A stretch of 64,000 nt of DNA from Isoetes taiwanensis (taxonomy: Eukaryota > Streptophyta > Lycopodiopsida > Isoetales > Isoetaceae). The stretch is taken from contig JAJEKV010000016.1 in NCBI GenBank assembly GCA_021234155.1, forward strand, positions 19,357,616 to 19,421,615, in the 5' to 3' direction. Every line of letters begins with the position of its first letter. Position 1 is the stretch's first letter. The position numbers and the translations under genes were made by a program. The notes beneath the pieces were generated by a model that was not told the DNA's origin, searched no databases, and worked only from the letters and a program-made list of their open reading frames with translations. Shown here in pieces: positions 1 through 11,333 of the stretch.

Positions 1-570
1 ATTCCTCCGCCCGCATCCGCGGTTTTTTTTCCTCTGCGGCCCTTGTTGCTCTCGTCGTGTTTTTTCCTTTGCAGCTTTTTGGCATCTCGGACCTTGCCCT
101 CAATTGGCATGGCCCGGTGGCTGGCGGTCCTCGTCTTCTCCCGCTTCGGCTACGTGGTGTCGTCTCTACTCCAGCAACCGCCATGTTTCTCGTCCGATCT
201 TTATGTCTATGCATTTTTACATTCCCTATCAATAGGTTTTTCCTCTTTGCCTTATTCTCTCGATTACTTGTTATTTTTCCTTCTTATTTATCGTTATTGT
301 TTATTCTTTTGGGGATCCATGTTGAAGGGTTCCTTTGTTGACTTATCTCCATCTAGATATTGGCCACGGGTTGGGAAGGAATCATAGCCACATTCCACGG
401 ACTTGGTCAAATAGAACCACATCACAAACTTGGTCCGTGTCTGTATTCAAATAAGACAACTATCCACGGACATCAGTCCGTGATTTGCATTCCTATCATA
501 TGTGCATTGTACGTATTAACGTGGTTTGTTTTGTCATCGCCTTGTTGCTGTTCTCGTTGGCATGCCAGGG

Positions 571-747
571 CGCTTCCTTCGATTCGTCATCGTGGCGGCG
601 TCCCTTTCTTTTCATTGTTTTTGTTCTCTAATGTCCTTCCTTTTTTCGTCATTCTTGCTTTCCGGTAGGTCCTTAGATTCGTCGTCGTGGCGGCGTGCTT
701 TTCTTTTCATTGTTTTTTCTCTAATGTCCTTTCCTTTTTCAGGTCAT
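571..747 (+). repeat. Imperfect ~98-bp tandem duplication in the LINE-A leader
   Basis: Two adjacent copies begin near 571 and 669. Each contains GATTCGTC-TCGTGGCGGCGT followed by TTCTTTTCATTGTTTTT and TCTCTAATGTCC. They sit inside the T-rich leader of LINE-A. Tandem repeats in 5' leaders are common in LINEs and often hold promoter units; that role is inference here. Confidence 0.7.
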
Positions 748-1057
748 TGAGCTGATATCGTCCGTAGCAGGCGCTTCCGGCTCTTCTTCTTCAGCTTCGT
801 TTTCTCCCCCACGGCTCGCTCGCGCTGCTGGTTCTCGTCGTCAACATGTAGCTTCCGTCTCGCTTGAACCAGACTCTTCGGATCCTGGTTTCCTTTCTCC
901 CCAGCGCTTGCCTTCCCTTCGCATGCCCGTCACTATCCTTCAAGCCCTATTTTCTACGGTTCCTCTCATCTCATCGATACTCCGTCCGTCGGCCCTCTTT
1001 TTTGTTCCTCTCCTTTCTCTCTGCGACTAGGCTTAGTTGAGGAAGTCCTTTGGTAGT

Positions 1058-1096
1058 CGGCCGGTTTTGTGTCGCTCGCGAGTCCCTTCCCAGAAT
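1058..1096 (+). repeat. 39-bp segment shared with 8611-8649
   Basis: The stretch running from CGGCCGGTTTTGTGT to CTTCCCAGAAT recurs at 8611-8649 with one mismatch. The second copy lies just past the poly(A) of LINE-A, which suggests that the tail region holds the leader fragment of a related element. Confidence 0.7.
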
Positions 1097-1290
1097 CCCA
1101 TCGATCCGAGCCATCGGATCGCCATTCTGGAAAAAGCGGCGCCCTATCAAACCTTTTCCATTTTGGCTCGGTTATCGGCGTCTTCTCCGTGACTCTTCTT
1201 CTCCTCTCGTTGGCTTCCCTCCCTTCCCCCCCTGGCATTGGTGGCGCGTGAGTCTTTTCATTTGTATTTTTGTTGTTCATGCCTCTTTGT

Positions 1291-1480
1291 TGTTCTCCAC
1301 ACCAAGTGATCTTTGTGTTGTTCTCCACCTGCGGTGATCTTTTATTTATTTCCACCTCGAGGGTGATGCATATTTTACATAATGGTTCTCCACCCATTTG
1401 GGTGATGCTTTATCTTTGTTTATTTCCACCTCGGGGTGATGCATATTTTTACCTAATGGTTCTCCACCCACCGGTGATGC
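1291..1480 (+). repeat. Array of six CCACC...GGTGA units in the LINE-A leader
   Basis: Six units start near 1292, 1321, 1350, 1386, 1423 and 1460. Each has the form TTCTCCACC or TTTCCACC, a few variable bases, then GGTGATGC (GTGATC in the first two). In most units CACC and GGTG can pair, so the array could fold as a row of small hairpins in RNA. Spacing is 29-38 bases. Function is unknown. Confidence 0.7.
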
Positions 1481-2212
1481 TATCTTTTTACGTTATGTTC
1501 TTTTTTTTTTTTCTTCTTGGGCAGCTTGTGTTGTTTGTTTTCTCGACCATTTCACGGTGTTTTGGGAGTTTTGTTGGTATTGCTTGCATGATTCCGCCGT
1601 TTTTCGAACCAGGCGATCTGATCGGTCGAGATGGGGAATGACGAGGCGCTTGACACAGCGCCTTGGGAACACCGGGGGTGCTTTCGATGGATGAGGCGGA
1701 GGCCATCACCTCTGCTATTCTCGAGCTTAACCTGCAGGCTAACCTGTCACCTCAAGATAATCTCATCATTAATCGTGGGTTGCGAGGAAGCTAGGAGCGA
1801 TAGATCTTGATGGGATTTTTTTAGATTTAGACCTTGCATAGATTCAGACGTGTTGTGTGTGATTTCCTTCTCAGAGGAGGGGAAAATTCTCATCCGAGAC
1901 ATCAATTTTTCTGGCTTCCTTGAAACAGTAGTGAGAAATCACAGTTTCTTTGAAAATTTGCTGATCTTGGACTCGGATCCTCAAGTCATTAAGCTCAGTT
2001 GTAATTCTTTCCACCTCCAGACTCGCCAAGAACTTTGTCTGAGTCCCGGAATCGACCTTCTCGTCCTCCAAAATGAGACCTAAGAAAACTGTGCTTAAAG
2101 GAGAATCCTCTCGCCAAAACAAGTGGGAAGACGAGGATGATCACAAAACTATGGACCAAGTTATGAAAGATTGGAGGATCATCCTTACTTTGGAAAAAGA
2201 AGACGACCAGGC

Positions 2213-4060
2213 ATGGAGATTGATGAAAGAGCTTCACGGTATCCTTTGATATCATCGAGGATCAACAAAAGCGGCAACCCGAATGCATGGGAATCAAGAA
2301 CGAAGGCCTTCTTGCTGCATGTCGAGGAGGAAATCATAAGATTGGAGAAACAATATCTTGGGGAAAGCGGGGATCGAGACCTTGTGTGGAATATGATCAA
2401 GAAAATCCAAGAGCTGGACCTTCTTCTTTATCAGATGATCAGACTGAAGGCAGGACATTCCAAGGAAGATTGCTGCAGTTTGAAAAATCAGGCCTTTAAA
2501 AAGAGCATGACAGAATTATTGCAAAAAACTAAAGACTTAGCAGAAGATCTGGAATTGCTAGGGTGGAACTCCAAGGCCTCTTTTCGACTGGTACGAGTAT
2601 GGGAAGCTGCCGATGATCATGAAATCATAAAATTTAGGGAAGCTTTTAAGGAGGATCTTTCTCTTCTCGCTGCTACTGAACTCAAGAATGTGGAGGTGAG
2701 ACACAACACTGTTATGCACGAGCTGACACCAACAAAGGAATGCACCATTTGTGACTCAAATGGATATTTCAATCCTCGTGATGCTGCTGAGTGTGGATGC
2801 CCGAACTGTCAAAAGATTGTACACCTCAACTTGGATAAGCAGTCAACAAAAATTTCAGACTTCAAGCTCAAATCAAAGATACCTACCCTGGGCAAGTATG
2901 ACAAAATCAATGGTACGCTTCCCTCTTTCAAAAATGTTCTTCTTAATTCTACAAGGAAGTGTCCTTTAGGTAATATGGAGGGTAAGGATTTTGTTAAAAG
3001 CTCATGTGTTGACCTTCATGCTATTCATGATAAAGAAGCCTATGTAAAATACTCTTCCCAGGGTATTTTGCTTCACTTCCCTAAAAATTGCCCTCAGATT
3101 CATGATGTCAAGAACTGGATCAATAAAACCATTAACATTCCTATTCTTTCTATCTTAAAAATGGATTCCAGAACTTTTCAAATTATCTGCAGGGAGAGCA
3201 ATCATGTGAAGTATATTTTGACCAGAAAAATCAACTCTATCGCTAACTGCCCTGCTTACTTAATGAAATGGAATCCTCTTTATATTCCTGGAAACTTCTC
3301 CACCATTGCCACCACAACCTGGGTTTCTTGCCCGAATTTGCCTCCATTATTCTGGACAAGCAATCATCTTAAGGCAATTGGTGAAAGTTTAGGGGAAGTT
3401 ATTCATATATCAATCCCCCAAACTGATTTTCCTTCCATTTGTATTATGAAGGAAATTAATTCCAATTGGGAGAAGTTTATTGGTGCTAGAATTGATGAGG
3501 ACTCCTTTCTGGATATCAAGATCAGTTATTCAAAAACCCCTATTACTGAGCCTAAAAAAGATAATTTGAACTCCAAGGGGAAAGATCCTATGTTTCATAC
3601 TCAAGGAAAAAAGGAATGGATCCCTAAGAAGGATTTGAAGGATCTGAAAAAAGATCATAATCTTGAGAAAGGTGAATGCAGCAAAGTTAATGACAAAGAG
3701 GTTAAGGTAATGGTTCCAGCCCAGCTTTGCATTCCCTGGAAATATCAGAAAGACAATAATAAGGTTGGCAGCAATGTGATCATTGAAGAAATTATTGAGG
3801 ACGTTGACATATCTGAATTAAACAAAAGTCAAGATTCAAATATTCAGTGGGATGATCCCTATGAGAGTGACAACTCTGGATTATCTGATCAGGCTTATTT
3901 AGAATATATTATTGACAATGACCTTCAAAGAGAAGAAAAGCTAAATCCATGGCATATTGTTTCTTATCATAGAAAAAAGAGAAATAGCAAAAATCAGACC
4001 CCTGAGCCATCAAGAAGGAGCTCAAGGAAATCCAAAAAAACAGACTTCTATGGATATTGA
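2213..4060 (+). CDS. LINE-A ORF1 protein (DUF4283-like RNA-binding protein)
   Basis: The frame is open from 2141 to the stop at 4060; 2213 is its first ATG. An alternative start is the ATG at 2073, whose frame (acidic, beginning MRPKKTVLKG) reads coherently to about 2240 and would need one frame shift to join. Counting from 2171, residues 191-218 form a Cys-rich patch (C-x2-C, then C-x-C-x2-C-x4-H). Residues about 296-440 match the DUF4283 pattern of plant LINE ORF1 proteins, including MKWNPLYIPGN, a WVSCPNLPPLFW stretch and KAIGESLGEV. The last 150 residues are charged and rich in Lys. ORF1 proteins of L1 elements bind the element RNA and form the particle with ORF2. The stop overlaps the ORF2 start by 11 bases. 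Confidence 0.8.
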   Translation: MEIDERASRYPLISSRINKSGNPNAWESRTKAFLLHVEEEIIRLEKQYLGESGDRDLVWNMIKKIQELDLLLYQMIRLKAGHSKEDCCSLKNQAFKKSMTELLQKTKDLAEDLELLGWNSKASFRLVRVWEAADDHEIIKFREAFKEDLSLLAATELKNVEVRHNTVMHELTPTKECTICDSNGYFNPRDAAECGCPNCQKIVHLNLDKQSTKISDFKLKSKIPTLGKYDKINGTLPSFKNVLLNSTRKCPLGNMEGKDFVKSSCVDLHAIHDKEAYVKYSSQGILLHFPKNCPQIHDVKNWINKTINIPILSILKMDSRTFQIICRESNHVKYILTRKINSIANCPAYLMKWNPLYIPGNFSTIATTTWVSCPNLPPLFWTSNHLKAIGESLGEVIHISIPQTDFPSICIMKEINSNWEKFIGARIDEDSFLDIKISYSKTPITEPKKDNLNSKGKDPMFHTQGKKEWIPKKDLKDLKKDHNLEKGECSKVNDKEVKVMVPAQLCIPWKYQKDNNKVGSNVIIEEIIEDVDISELNKSQDSNIQWDDPYESDNSGLSDQAYLEYIIDNDLQREEKLNPWHIVSYHRKKRNSKNQTPEPSRRSSRKSKKTDFYGY

Positions 4061-7000
4061 TCTTAGATGTGTGACTTGGAATCTTCAGGGTATCAATTCT
4101 AATGTTAAAAGAGATAGATTAAAGGTTTGTCTTTCTACTATAAAAGCTGACATATTTTTCTTTCAGGAACATAAGCTTCATGATGAGGATTTTGAAAAAC
4201 TAATTTCCTTTGCTTTGCCTTCTAACTTTAAGCTTTGGGCTTTAAAAGCTAACAACTCTTCTGCAGGCATTTCTATAGCTTGGAGGGAAAGTCTCAATAT
4301 GTCTAACATTCAAATGATGAATGCTAGCTGTGGCAGGTGGCAGATTCTCCATGGGGACATTAATCTCAAAAAGTTTGCCTTTGTCAATATTTATGGCGGC
4401 ATCAGCCTAGTGAAAGGAGCTCCATGTGGAATTGTATCGTAAAAGATCTAGATAGGATCCCTTATGATAATTGCATCATGGGAGGTGATTTTAATATGGT
4501 CACCCATGATTATATGAGAAGCATCAATTTCAGGCCTCTCAATAACCAAGAAGCAAATTCTTGGAATTATCTTCTCTCTAGTCATGATCTCAAGCTTGCT
4601 AGAACACAGCCCAATTCCTTCAGCTGGTCCAATCATAGAGCTAACGACCCAATTCTTTGTATGCATGATAGATTCTATGTAAGTGAGCATATTTGGCATA
4701 GCTGTGACAGAATGTCTAACCTTAATGGCTTTACCATTTCTGATCATTTCCCCGGCTCATTCAAATTAAGGGGTAACCCCAATATCATCAGGAGGAATTC
4801 TTTCTTTAAAATTTGAATGTTTCTCTTTCTTGAGATGAAAGTTTTCTTCAAGAATTCGGGATGATTTACAACAGTATCCCCAAGCCCAACACTAACCTAG
4901 GATGGATGAATTGGTGGGTTCTCACCTCTAAAAATATCAAAAAATGGCTCAAGAATTGGGGTAAGCAGATTCATATCCAAGACAAAGAAGTATCTTCAAG
5001 ATCTTAGAGCCCGACTTGGTCTAGTCCTCGGGGAGCAACAAGATGAAATCAAGCTGAAAATTGAAAAAGAGGAAATCAAGATAGCTAAAGGTTGGCAGCT
5101 CAAAGCCAAAATTAGAGAACTCAAGGATGATGAAAGATCCAACTCCAAGTATTTCTTCATTAAAGCTAAGAGCAAAGCAAAAAGAAATCACATTTATAGT
5201 ATTCAAGCTTTGAAGGTATAATTGTTTACGAAGACATTGATCTCAAAAAGGCTACAAAATCATTTTGTTTATATTATGGGTACTAACCATGATTCTCCCG
5301 AGGGCTGATATGGATGATTTCATTCACATGCAAAATGTTATTCTAAATCATCATAACGACACTTTGATGACCCTTTTACCAAAGAGGAACTCTTCACAAG
5401 TGTCTCAGGTATGGATAATGGTAAGACACCAGGGCCAGATGGCCTCCCTGCTGAGTTTTTTAAAAAGACTTGGGACATTATTGGTTACGACATCACTAAT
5501 GCATGTAATGAGTTTTTGATGCTTAGATCCATGGATTGCGGGGATTAATACCAGTCTCATCACCCTTATCCCCAAGATAGATGAACCTACTTCCTTTTTT
5601 GATTCACGGGCCCATTTCCCTTACCAACGTGGTCTATAAAATCATTTACGCCACCATTGCATCCAGTTAGGCGGATCCTTAATATGGTCATATCCAACAA
5701 CCAATCAGCTTATCTTAAGGATAGATTTATCTTGGATAATGTTGTGATGGCCAACATTGGTATGAATTGGGCTAAGGGAACTAAGCAAAATATTGGCCTG
5801 CTCAAGTTAGACATTACCAAAGCTTTTGATACAGTTTCTTGGAAGTTTTAATCAATTCTTTGTCATAAGATGGGTTTTTCCCATGAGGTTACCAGCATGT
5901 TCTTAGCCATTCTAAAGAATTCCAGATCTTCTGTTCTTATCAATGGTGAGTGCAGTCCATTTTTCGAGATTAAAAGAGGGGTGAAACAGGGCTGCCCTTT
6001 GGCTCCTTTCCTTTTCCTCATAGTTATGGAGGCTTTAAGCAATGCCCTCAAGAAAGCTGAAAATGATGGCAAGATTAAAGGCTTGAAGCTCCTGACAATC
6101 AATTATTTCTTAATGCTCATTTTGCAGATGACACATTTCTGTTCATCAAAATGGAGGAGGCCTCAATCAACAATGCCCAAGAGCTGCTTCATAAGTTTGG
6201 TAACACTTCTGGATGTAAGATCAACCCTACCAAGTCAAAGTTCATGTCATACAATCAGGTAACAGGACAGAATTCTGCTCATAATCTTGGCTGTGAGTAT
6301 CTCCCTCCCACCACTAAATCTAAGATTCTAGGCATTCCTTTTGCTTTAAAGTAATGCTAGTGAGCTCTGGGGGGATATCATTGAGAAATTTAATAGGAAA
6401 GCTGATTTGTTAAATAGTAAGTTTCTTTCCAAAAATGGCAGAGCTATTTTGGCTAATTCTATTATTTCTGCCTCTCATGTTTATCAATCATCCATCCTTC
6501 TAGCTCCTAAAAAAGTTACCTCCAAACTCCAGTATTTCTAGGTAGATTTATTGCTAATGGAGGCACTAGAAGAACACAGATTCCTGTTGCCATGAAGGAA
6601 TGTCAAAGCGGGATCAATGGAGGATTGGGCATTATTGACATTGAAAAAGCGAGCATGGCCACTGGCGCCAAGTATATCTGGAGTCTGGCTTTAACAAGAT
6701 CAATCATCCGGTGTCTTGTCTTATCGGACATTACTTGCTTAAATGCAAACCCTTTGGCTGGAGAAATGTCAAGATGATTTTTGCGGGCAGTCTTTTCTTT
6801 GATTTCAAAGTCCCAAATAATACTCGGGTATCATAAAGAAATGGATTAAGGCTTGGAAGATTGGTTTGCAAGATGTATAATTTGGAAGGAAGGATTGTCT
6901 AAAGATCAATCTATTTTCTGGAACCCTTCTCTCATTTTGAATAATCCTAATATGTGTTTGGCTATGAATTTCCCTATTCAATGCACGAGAAAATGGTCGA

Positions 7001-7754
7001 GACAGGTATCACTCATATTTCTCACCTTTTTCAATGATCGGGGAATCATTGAGTTTCATGATTACGTATTGGCTGACTTAGATGAGGAAAATGAGATGCT
7101 ATTTAATGCTATTAAGGGTTGCTTATATATGGGTTTTGCACTGTGAAGATATCCAATGGCATCACAGGGAAAACTCTCTACAAAGTTAGTCGATTTACAA
7201 GTTCCTCACAAGAGGTTACACAATGTCCCTACATTTAAAAGTGGGACATATCTGCCCAGACAGTGTTCAGTAATCTGAGATTTATGTGGAACTCCCAATC
7301 AATCCCAAGATTAAATCTTTCATTTGGCGGCTATGGCATAAGGCCCTTGCCACTAACTACAAGAGGTTTAGATTGAATACGACCTTCTCTAATTTGTGTG
7401 ATAGATGTTTGCAGGAACAGGAAGATGAAGATCACCTCTTTAGAAATTGTCTTTGGTCCGAATGGGTTCTTGAACTAGCAGCCATTGAGTTTAACATTCC
7501 ACACCTTTACGAAAATTGACCTTAGTGGATATTATCTTTCCTTATCAGCCCCCGAGATTGGAGAACTTATATCCTCCTTTGGAGGATGTGGAAGGCTAGA
7601 AATTCTCTCATCTTTAAAGAAGAGATTGTGTGGCCTAAAAGCTGTCATTGAGCAGTCAAAATTTGACATAAAATGGATTAATGAAGTATTCGGTGTAACT
7701 TATACATTTCTTTGTGCTTTTCAGGAAATATTTTGGTGGGACAAAAGAAGATAG
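4050..7754 (+). pseudogene. LINE-A ORF2: endonuclease and reverse transcriptase, frame-broken
   Basis: ATG at 4050 begins an APE-type endonuclease (MDIDLRCVTWNLQGINSN), which moves to another frame near 4420 and continues with GGDFNMV (about 4480-4500) and ISDHFP near 4737. The reverse transcriptase follows in fragments: NQSAYLKDRFILDN and LDITKAFDTVSW (5657-5851), RGVKQGCPLAPFLFLI (5970-6020), then FADDTFLFIK (about 6125-6152) after a frame change. GCKINPTKSKF follows. A C-terminal zinc motif (C-x2-C, then H-x4-C) lies in 7286-7519, with a WKARN-like tail region to 7754. All expected LINE ORF2 parts are present in order, but there are at least five frame breaks, so no active enzyme is encoded. 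Confidence 0.85.
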
Positions 7755-8229
7755 GATGGGACCGGATCAATTTGATGATTAATGCAATGTGGCTTGATCA
7801 GTTTGGAGCCAACCCTACGATATATCATGGAGATAATTGCCCGATCATTTGTTCTGCTTCGCCCAGAATTATGATTCTGAAGATCGCTCATTTGTGAAGC
7901 CGTGGATCTCCGCAGGCGCTTCAATCCAGCAAAATTCGGACATGCAACTATGCGTATTGCCAATCTGCTTTCGACCCGAGAGGATTAGGGGCGAAAATAG
8001 TGCCCATATGGGATATTTCGGACCTTGAACTTGCTTGCCTTTTTTCGACATGGTGAATGCATACCTATAATATTTGCATTCCTTGATATAATAGTCACTT
8101 TTTTTTTTAGACTTAGAGAATGCAAACATATAATACTGCATTCTCGCAATTTTTGTACCTACTCTCTCTACTTTAATATATATACTAAGCCTTCAATAAA
8201 AAAAAAAAAAGATTCCAGTTTTTTCCTGT

Positions 8230-8690
8230 AAAATGGGGGGGTCTGCTCTATTTACGTTAGCCATCACCCCTCTCCTTGGGTTCTCCATGGACACATTCGG
8301 GGGCGCTTTTAAGCCGTTCTTTGGGGTCGTGCTCTATTTTGCGTTCGCCATCAATTCATTTCTCTCCGTTCTCCAGGCAACACATTCAAGGTTGTTGGCG
8401 ACCATTTCTCATTAGGGTTTTCCTCGAAAACCCGAAGAGCGAGGTTTTTATCCCGATGAGAAGTTGTCGCCATTACCCTTTATTTTGCCTTGGCACATTT
8501 CTTTTTTAGGGGTAGTCCGATATTGTTCCTATGGTTCGGCTATCCCTCTTTCTCTCCTAGTTTTCCACACATTGTATACTGCTGCTGTGATGAATGACAA
8601 GCCTATCTATCGGCCGGTTTTGTGTCTCTCGCGAGTCCCTTCCCAGAATGGTGCTATTGGATATTTGAAATAAGTCTGTCAGTTGTGAGT
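8230..8690 (+). repeat. LINE fragment with conserved GGGTTTTC-CTC-GAAAACCC stem-loop
   Basis: Directly after the LINE-A tail. 8415-8460 contains GGGTTTTCCTCGAAAACCC followed by GCGAGGTTTTTATCCCGATGA, a signature that also occurs near 29266-29322 and 60533-60590, the latter in the 3' end of LINE-C. 8611-8649 repeats a leader segment of LINE-A. I read this as scraps of one or two older LINE copies; no reading frame can be assigned. Confidence 0.5.
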
Positions 8691-9085
8691 CCTTGCATAG
8701 CTATGCTTGCACCCTTGCTATCTTTCACAACAGGTGATTCCTTCCCATTCACGCCATCCCAACCTAGCAAACTGCCATCGACCATATCTGCATCTAACTC
8801 GGGCTTCCTGGATCCAGTAGGCGCAGCTATAGAGGTCGTGACCACCTCTCCGACCTGAATTTCGTTGTTCGCTTCCATCGTTGCCACTCAGAGAAGTGTT
8901 CGAGAAGAACGAACCATCATCATGACAAGTCAATCAACAAAATTCAAAAGTAAAGCCATTTTAGCCAAACAAAAAACATGGGATTCATATATTGTTATCC
9001 AGTCTGTAGATGCCATCATATTTGCTTCAAATAAATACTCAAATTTCTCATTGTCAAATAGGTTGAAAGAATGAGATGAAACTTA
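8691..9085. other. Unassigned stretch, possible minus-strand LINE ORF1 start
   Basis: A minus-strand frame (8654-8887) starts MATMEANNEIQVG and is acidic and Ser/Thr/Gly rich, like the N-terminus of some LINE ORF1 proteins. It is too short to assign. Nothing else is recognised up to the copia LTR. Confidence 0.25.
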
Positions 9086-9698
9086 TGTTAGATGTAGCTT
9101 ATAAGGTCCAAGGCAAATTATTCAACAACTTTGCACTAGCAATTCAAAACCAGAACTCACAAGCAACTTTCTTTTTCAGCAAAATATATAACTTATACAA
9201 TAAATTCCAAATGCAATGGTCATTCAACCATTGAGCACAATATCCACCATTTAACTTTATTTCTAGTGTAACTGTAGCAATGCAATTACTCAAAGATGTT
9301 TGAACATTGAAATACTACACAAAAAGAACTTGAACACGATATGATCAAACAGATGTATTTGATCATTCCATAACTCCCCTTAGCTCCATTCGGCTCTGTC
9401 TATGCTTTGGTTATCCCTGCTCAAATTTTTCCTGTAAGTTTCGACGGTTATGCCTGAAATTTTCGGCCACATTTTACAGTTACTATTTAAACTTTTTCGG
9501 TTGGCTCCAAATATGGATCCACCTCATACCTTTTAAAATAGTATAATGAATATTTTTCACAGACCATTGTAAATACTTAAGTTACCCTTTCAATAACCTT
9601 ACGGTTAACTTAGAGCTAGCTATATTATACAGTATTTGTACATATGATCAACTGTATAAGTATATGCTTAGATTAAAATATGTGATGAAATTCCAACA
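9086..9698 (-). repeat. Copia 3' LTR
   Basis: 613 bases, beginning TGTTAGATGTAGC and ending TTCCAACA (TG...CA). About 385 bases match the right LTR at 23287-23670. Positions 9671-9698 give the uninterrupted version of the site into which Helitron 1 inserted in the right LTR. Confidence 0.88.
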
Positions 9699-9724
9699 TT
9701 CCTCCTTCATCACATAATTTAAAT

Positions 9725-10947
9725 TACCTTCAACCTGTCTCTGTGTTGTGCAAATTTACATTCTGTAAGGTTTTTGTAAAAATGTCTACAACTTGCTCTA
9801 CGGTATTCGCATAACACATTTGAATGTAATTCTTTCCAACTAAATCCCTAATGAAATGAATGTTTAGTTCAATATGTTTTGTCCTTTCATGATCAACAGG
9901 GTTTTTGACTATAGCTATACAGCTCTGATTATCTGTCCTCAGCTTGCTTATAATTTAACTCATCAAGTAATCTTCTTAACCAGATTACCTCTTTTGCAAG
10001 CAAGGAAGATGCTGCATATTCCGCCTCTGCAGTTGACATTGCTATTGCATTCTCCTTTCCCCTTCTCCAATTTACAACACCTCCACCTAGGAAAGCAACA
10101 TGCCCTGATGTTGATTTTCTGCAACTAAGGTCGCCTCCCATGTCAGCATCATTGAAAGCATATAATGTTAAGTCTGTTGAGTCATATGTAATGCTATGTT
10201 GCCGTGTTTTCTTTAGGTATCTTAATACCCTGTTCAGCTAACCCTTTGCTTGGGTTATGACATCTTCTACTTAGCACATTGATTATATAAGAAATATTTG
10301 GTCTGGTATTGTTAGACAAATAGAGTAGGCAACCAACAAAATCTCTATAAGGAATATGTTCCATGTCCCTTGTTTCTTCTTCTGATAATTTCTTTTCTTC
10401 TATTAACCTATGACCTGACACTACTGGTGTTGCAACAGGATTTGCGTCTTCTAGTTTGAAAATTTTACGCATATTTGCTATCTGTTTGCTCTGCTTCAAT
10501 TTCAGTGTTTTTTTTTTCTCCCTGTCTCTTACAACCTCGATCCCAAGAAACTGTTTTAGTTCACCTAAGTCTGTCAGTTGAAACCTTCCCTTAGCAATTC
10601 TTTGAAGTGATCCAAGCATTTTATATTATTTGCAAACATTATACAATCATCCACATAAAGTGCAATGATGCAAAAACTGTTCCCATCTTCAAATCTATAT
10701 AAAATTCCATCATTTTTTAATTTCTCAAAGCTTTGCTCTCCCAAAAATTGATCCATACACAAATACCATTCCCTTGGTGCATGTTTAAGACCATAGACTG
10801 CCATGTTAAGTTTCCAAATTTTGTTTTCACCTATAGTAAATCCTGGGGCTTGTCTCATGTACAGATCACCATCAAGTTTAGAAATCAGGAATATTGTCTT
10901 CACGTCCATGTGGTGTATCTCTAAGTTTAAGGCATTAGCAATACTGA
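9725..10947 (-). pseudogene. Copia reverse transcriptase (3' part) and RNase H
   Basis: Minus-strand frames give LSIANALNLEIHHMDVKT (start of the RT core), ALYVDDCIMFANN (YVDD-box of copia RT), LTDLGELKQFLGIEV, and then the RNase H part with CRKSTSGHVAFLGG and STAEAEYAA. Beyond 9929 the frame continues with DHERTKHIELNIHFIRD and VDIFTKTL, the usual end of copia pol. Frame changes occur near 10580 and 10190. The 5' part of the RT lies at 19874 onward, on the far side of the DNA transposon. Confidence 0.88.
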
Positions 10948-10951
10948 GTAA
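10948..10951 (+). repeat. Target-site duplication GTAA, left copy
   Basis: GTAA abuts the first base of the left terminal inverted repeat and matches GTAA at 19874-19877. On the minus strand, joining the flanks over one TTAC restores the copia codons for IRLLLSIA. Confidence 0.88.
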
Positions 10952-10972
10952 GGGTAGAAGCATGAAAGGGTG
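10952..10972 (+). repeat. Left terminal inverted repeat
   Basis: 21 bases starting GGGTAGAAGC and ending AAAGGGTG; exact reverse complement of 19853-19873. Just inside, at about 10999-11019, lies a short palindrome (TTACATTT-GGC-AAAATGTAA). Confidence 0.9.
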
Positions 10973-11333
10973 GGCAAAAAAAGGGACACTTTTATACATT
11001 TACATTTGGCAAAATGTAAAAAAATTCCCCTTGAGGTCTCATTTATTAGGGGGTACCTAATTTTCAAACCGGGTTGGGAAACTTTAATGCACTAATTTTC
11101 AAAAATTAAAAAAAAAAAAAAAGGACCTCCTTCTTGATTCTTTGATCCGCCCATTCCCAACCTCTTTGCTCCTGCCATAGCGGACCTTTGCAAGGTCGAT
11201 CATGGACCCTAAGCCCTCGATACTCTCCCATTATCACCTAGACCCGGGCGCTAGGGTTTAGGCTGCGAGGAGGGTGTGATTTTGTGCATTCATCGGTGAT
11301 TGATCAAGCCCTATTAGTAGCAGCAAAGAAGCA

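Larger units (their letters stand above)
1..8210 (+). mobile_element. LINE-A: L1-type non-LTR retrotransposon, near complete
   Basis: A pyrimidine-rich leader (1 to about 2070) is followed by ORF1 (RNA-binding protein), ORF2 (endonuclease, reverse transcriptase, C-terminal zinc motif), a short 3' UTR and a 13-base poly(A) run at 8198-8210 that directly follows an AATAAA-like sequence. This order and tail define a LINE, and the DUF4283-like domain in ORF1 is typical of plant L1 elements. The 5' end is not visible and may lie outside the window, so no target-site duplication can be shown. ORF1 is almost open. ORF2 has several frame breaks, so this copy is not autonomous. Interpretation as a LINE is secure; exact ends are not. 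Confidence 0.85.

Noticed and set aside
1-1700. Several overlapping hydrophobic frames in the LINE-A leader.
   Set aside because: They are translations of pyrimidine-rich leader DNA, with no domain or codon pattern.
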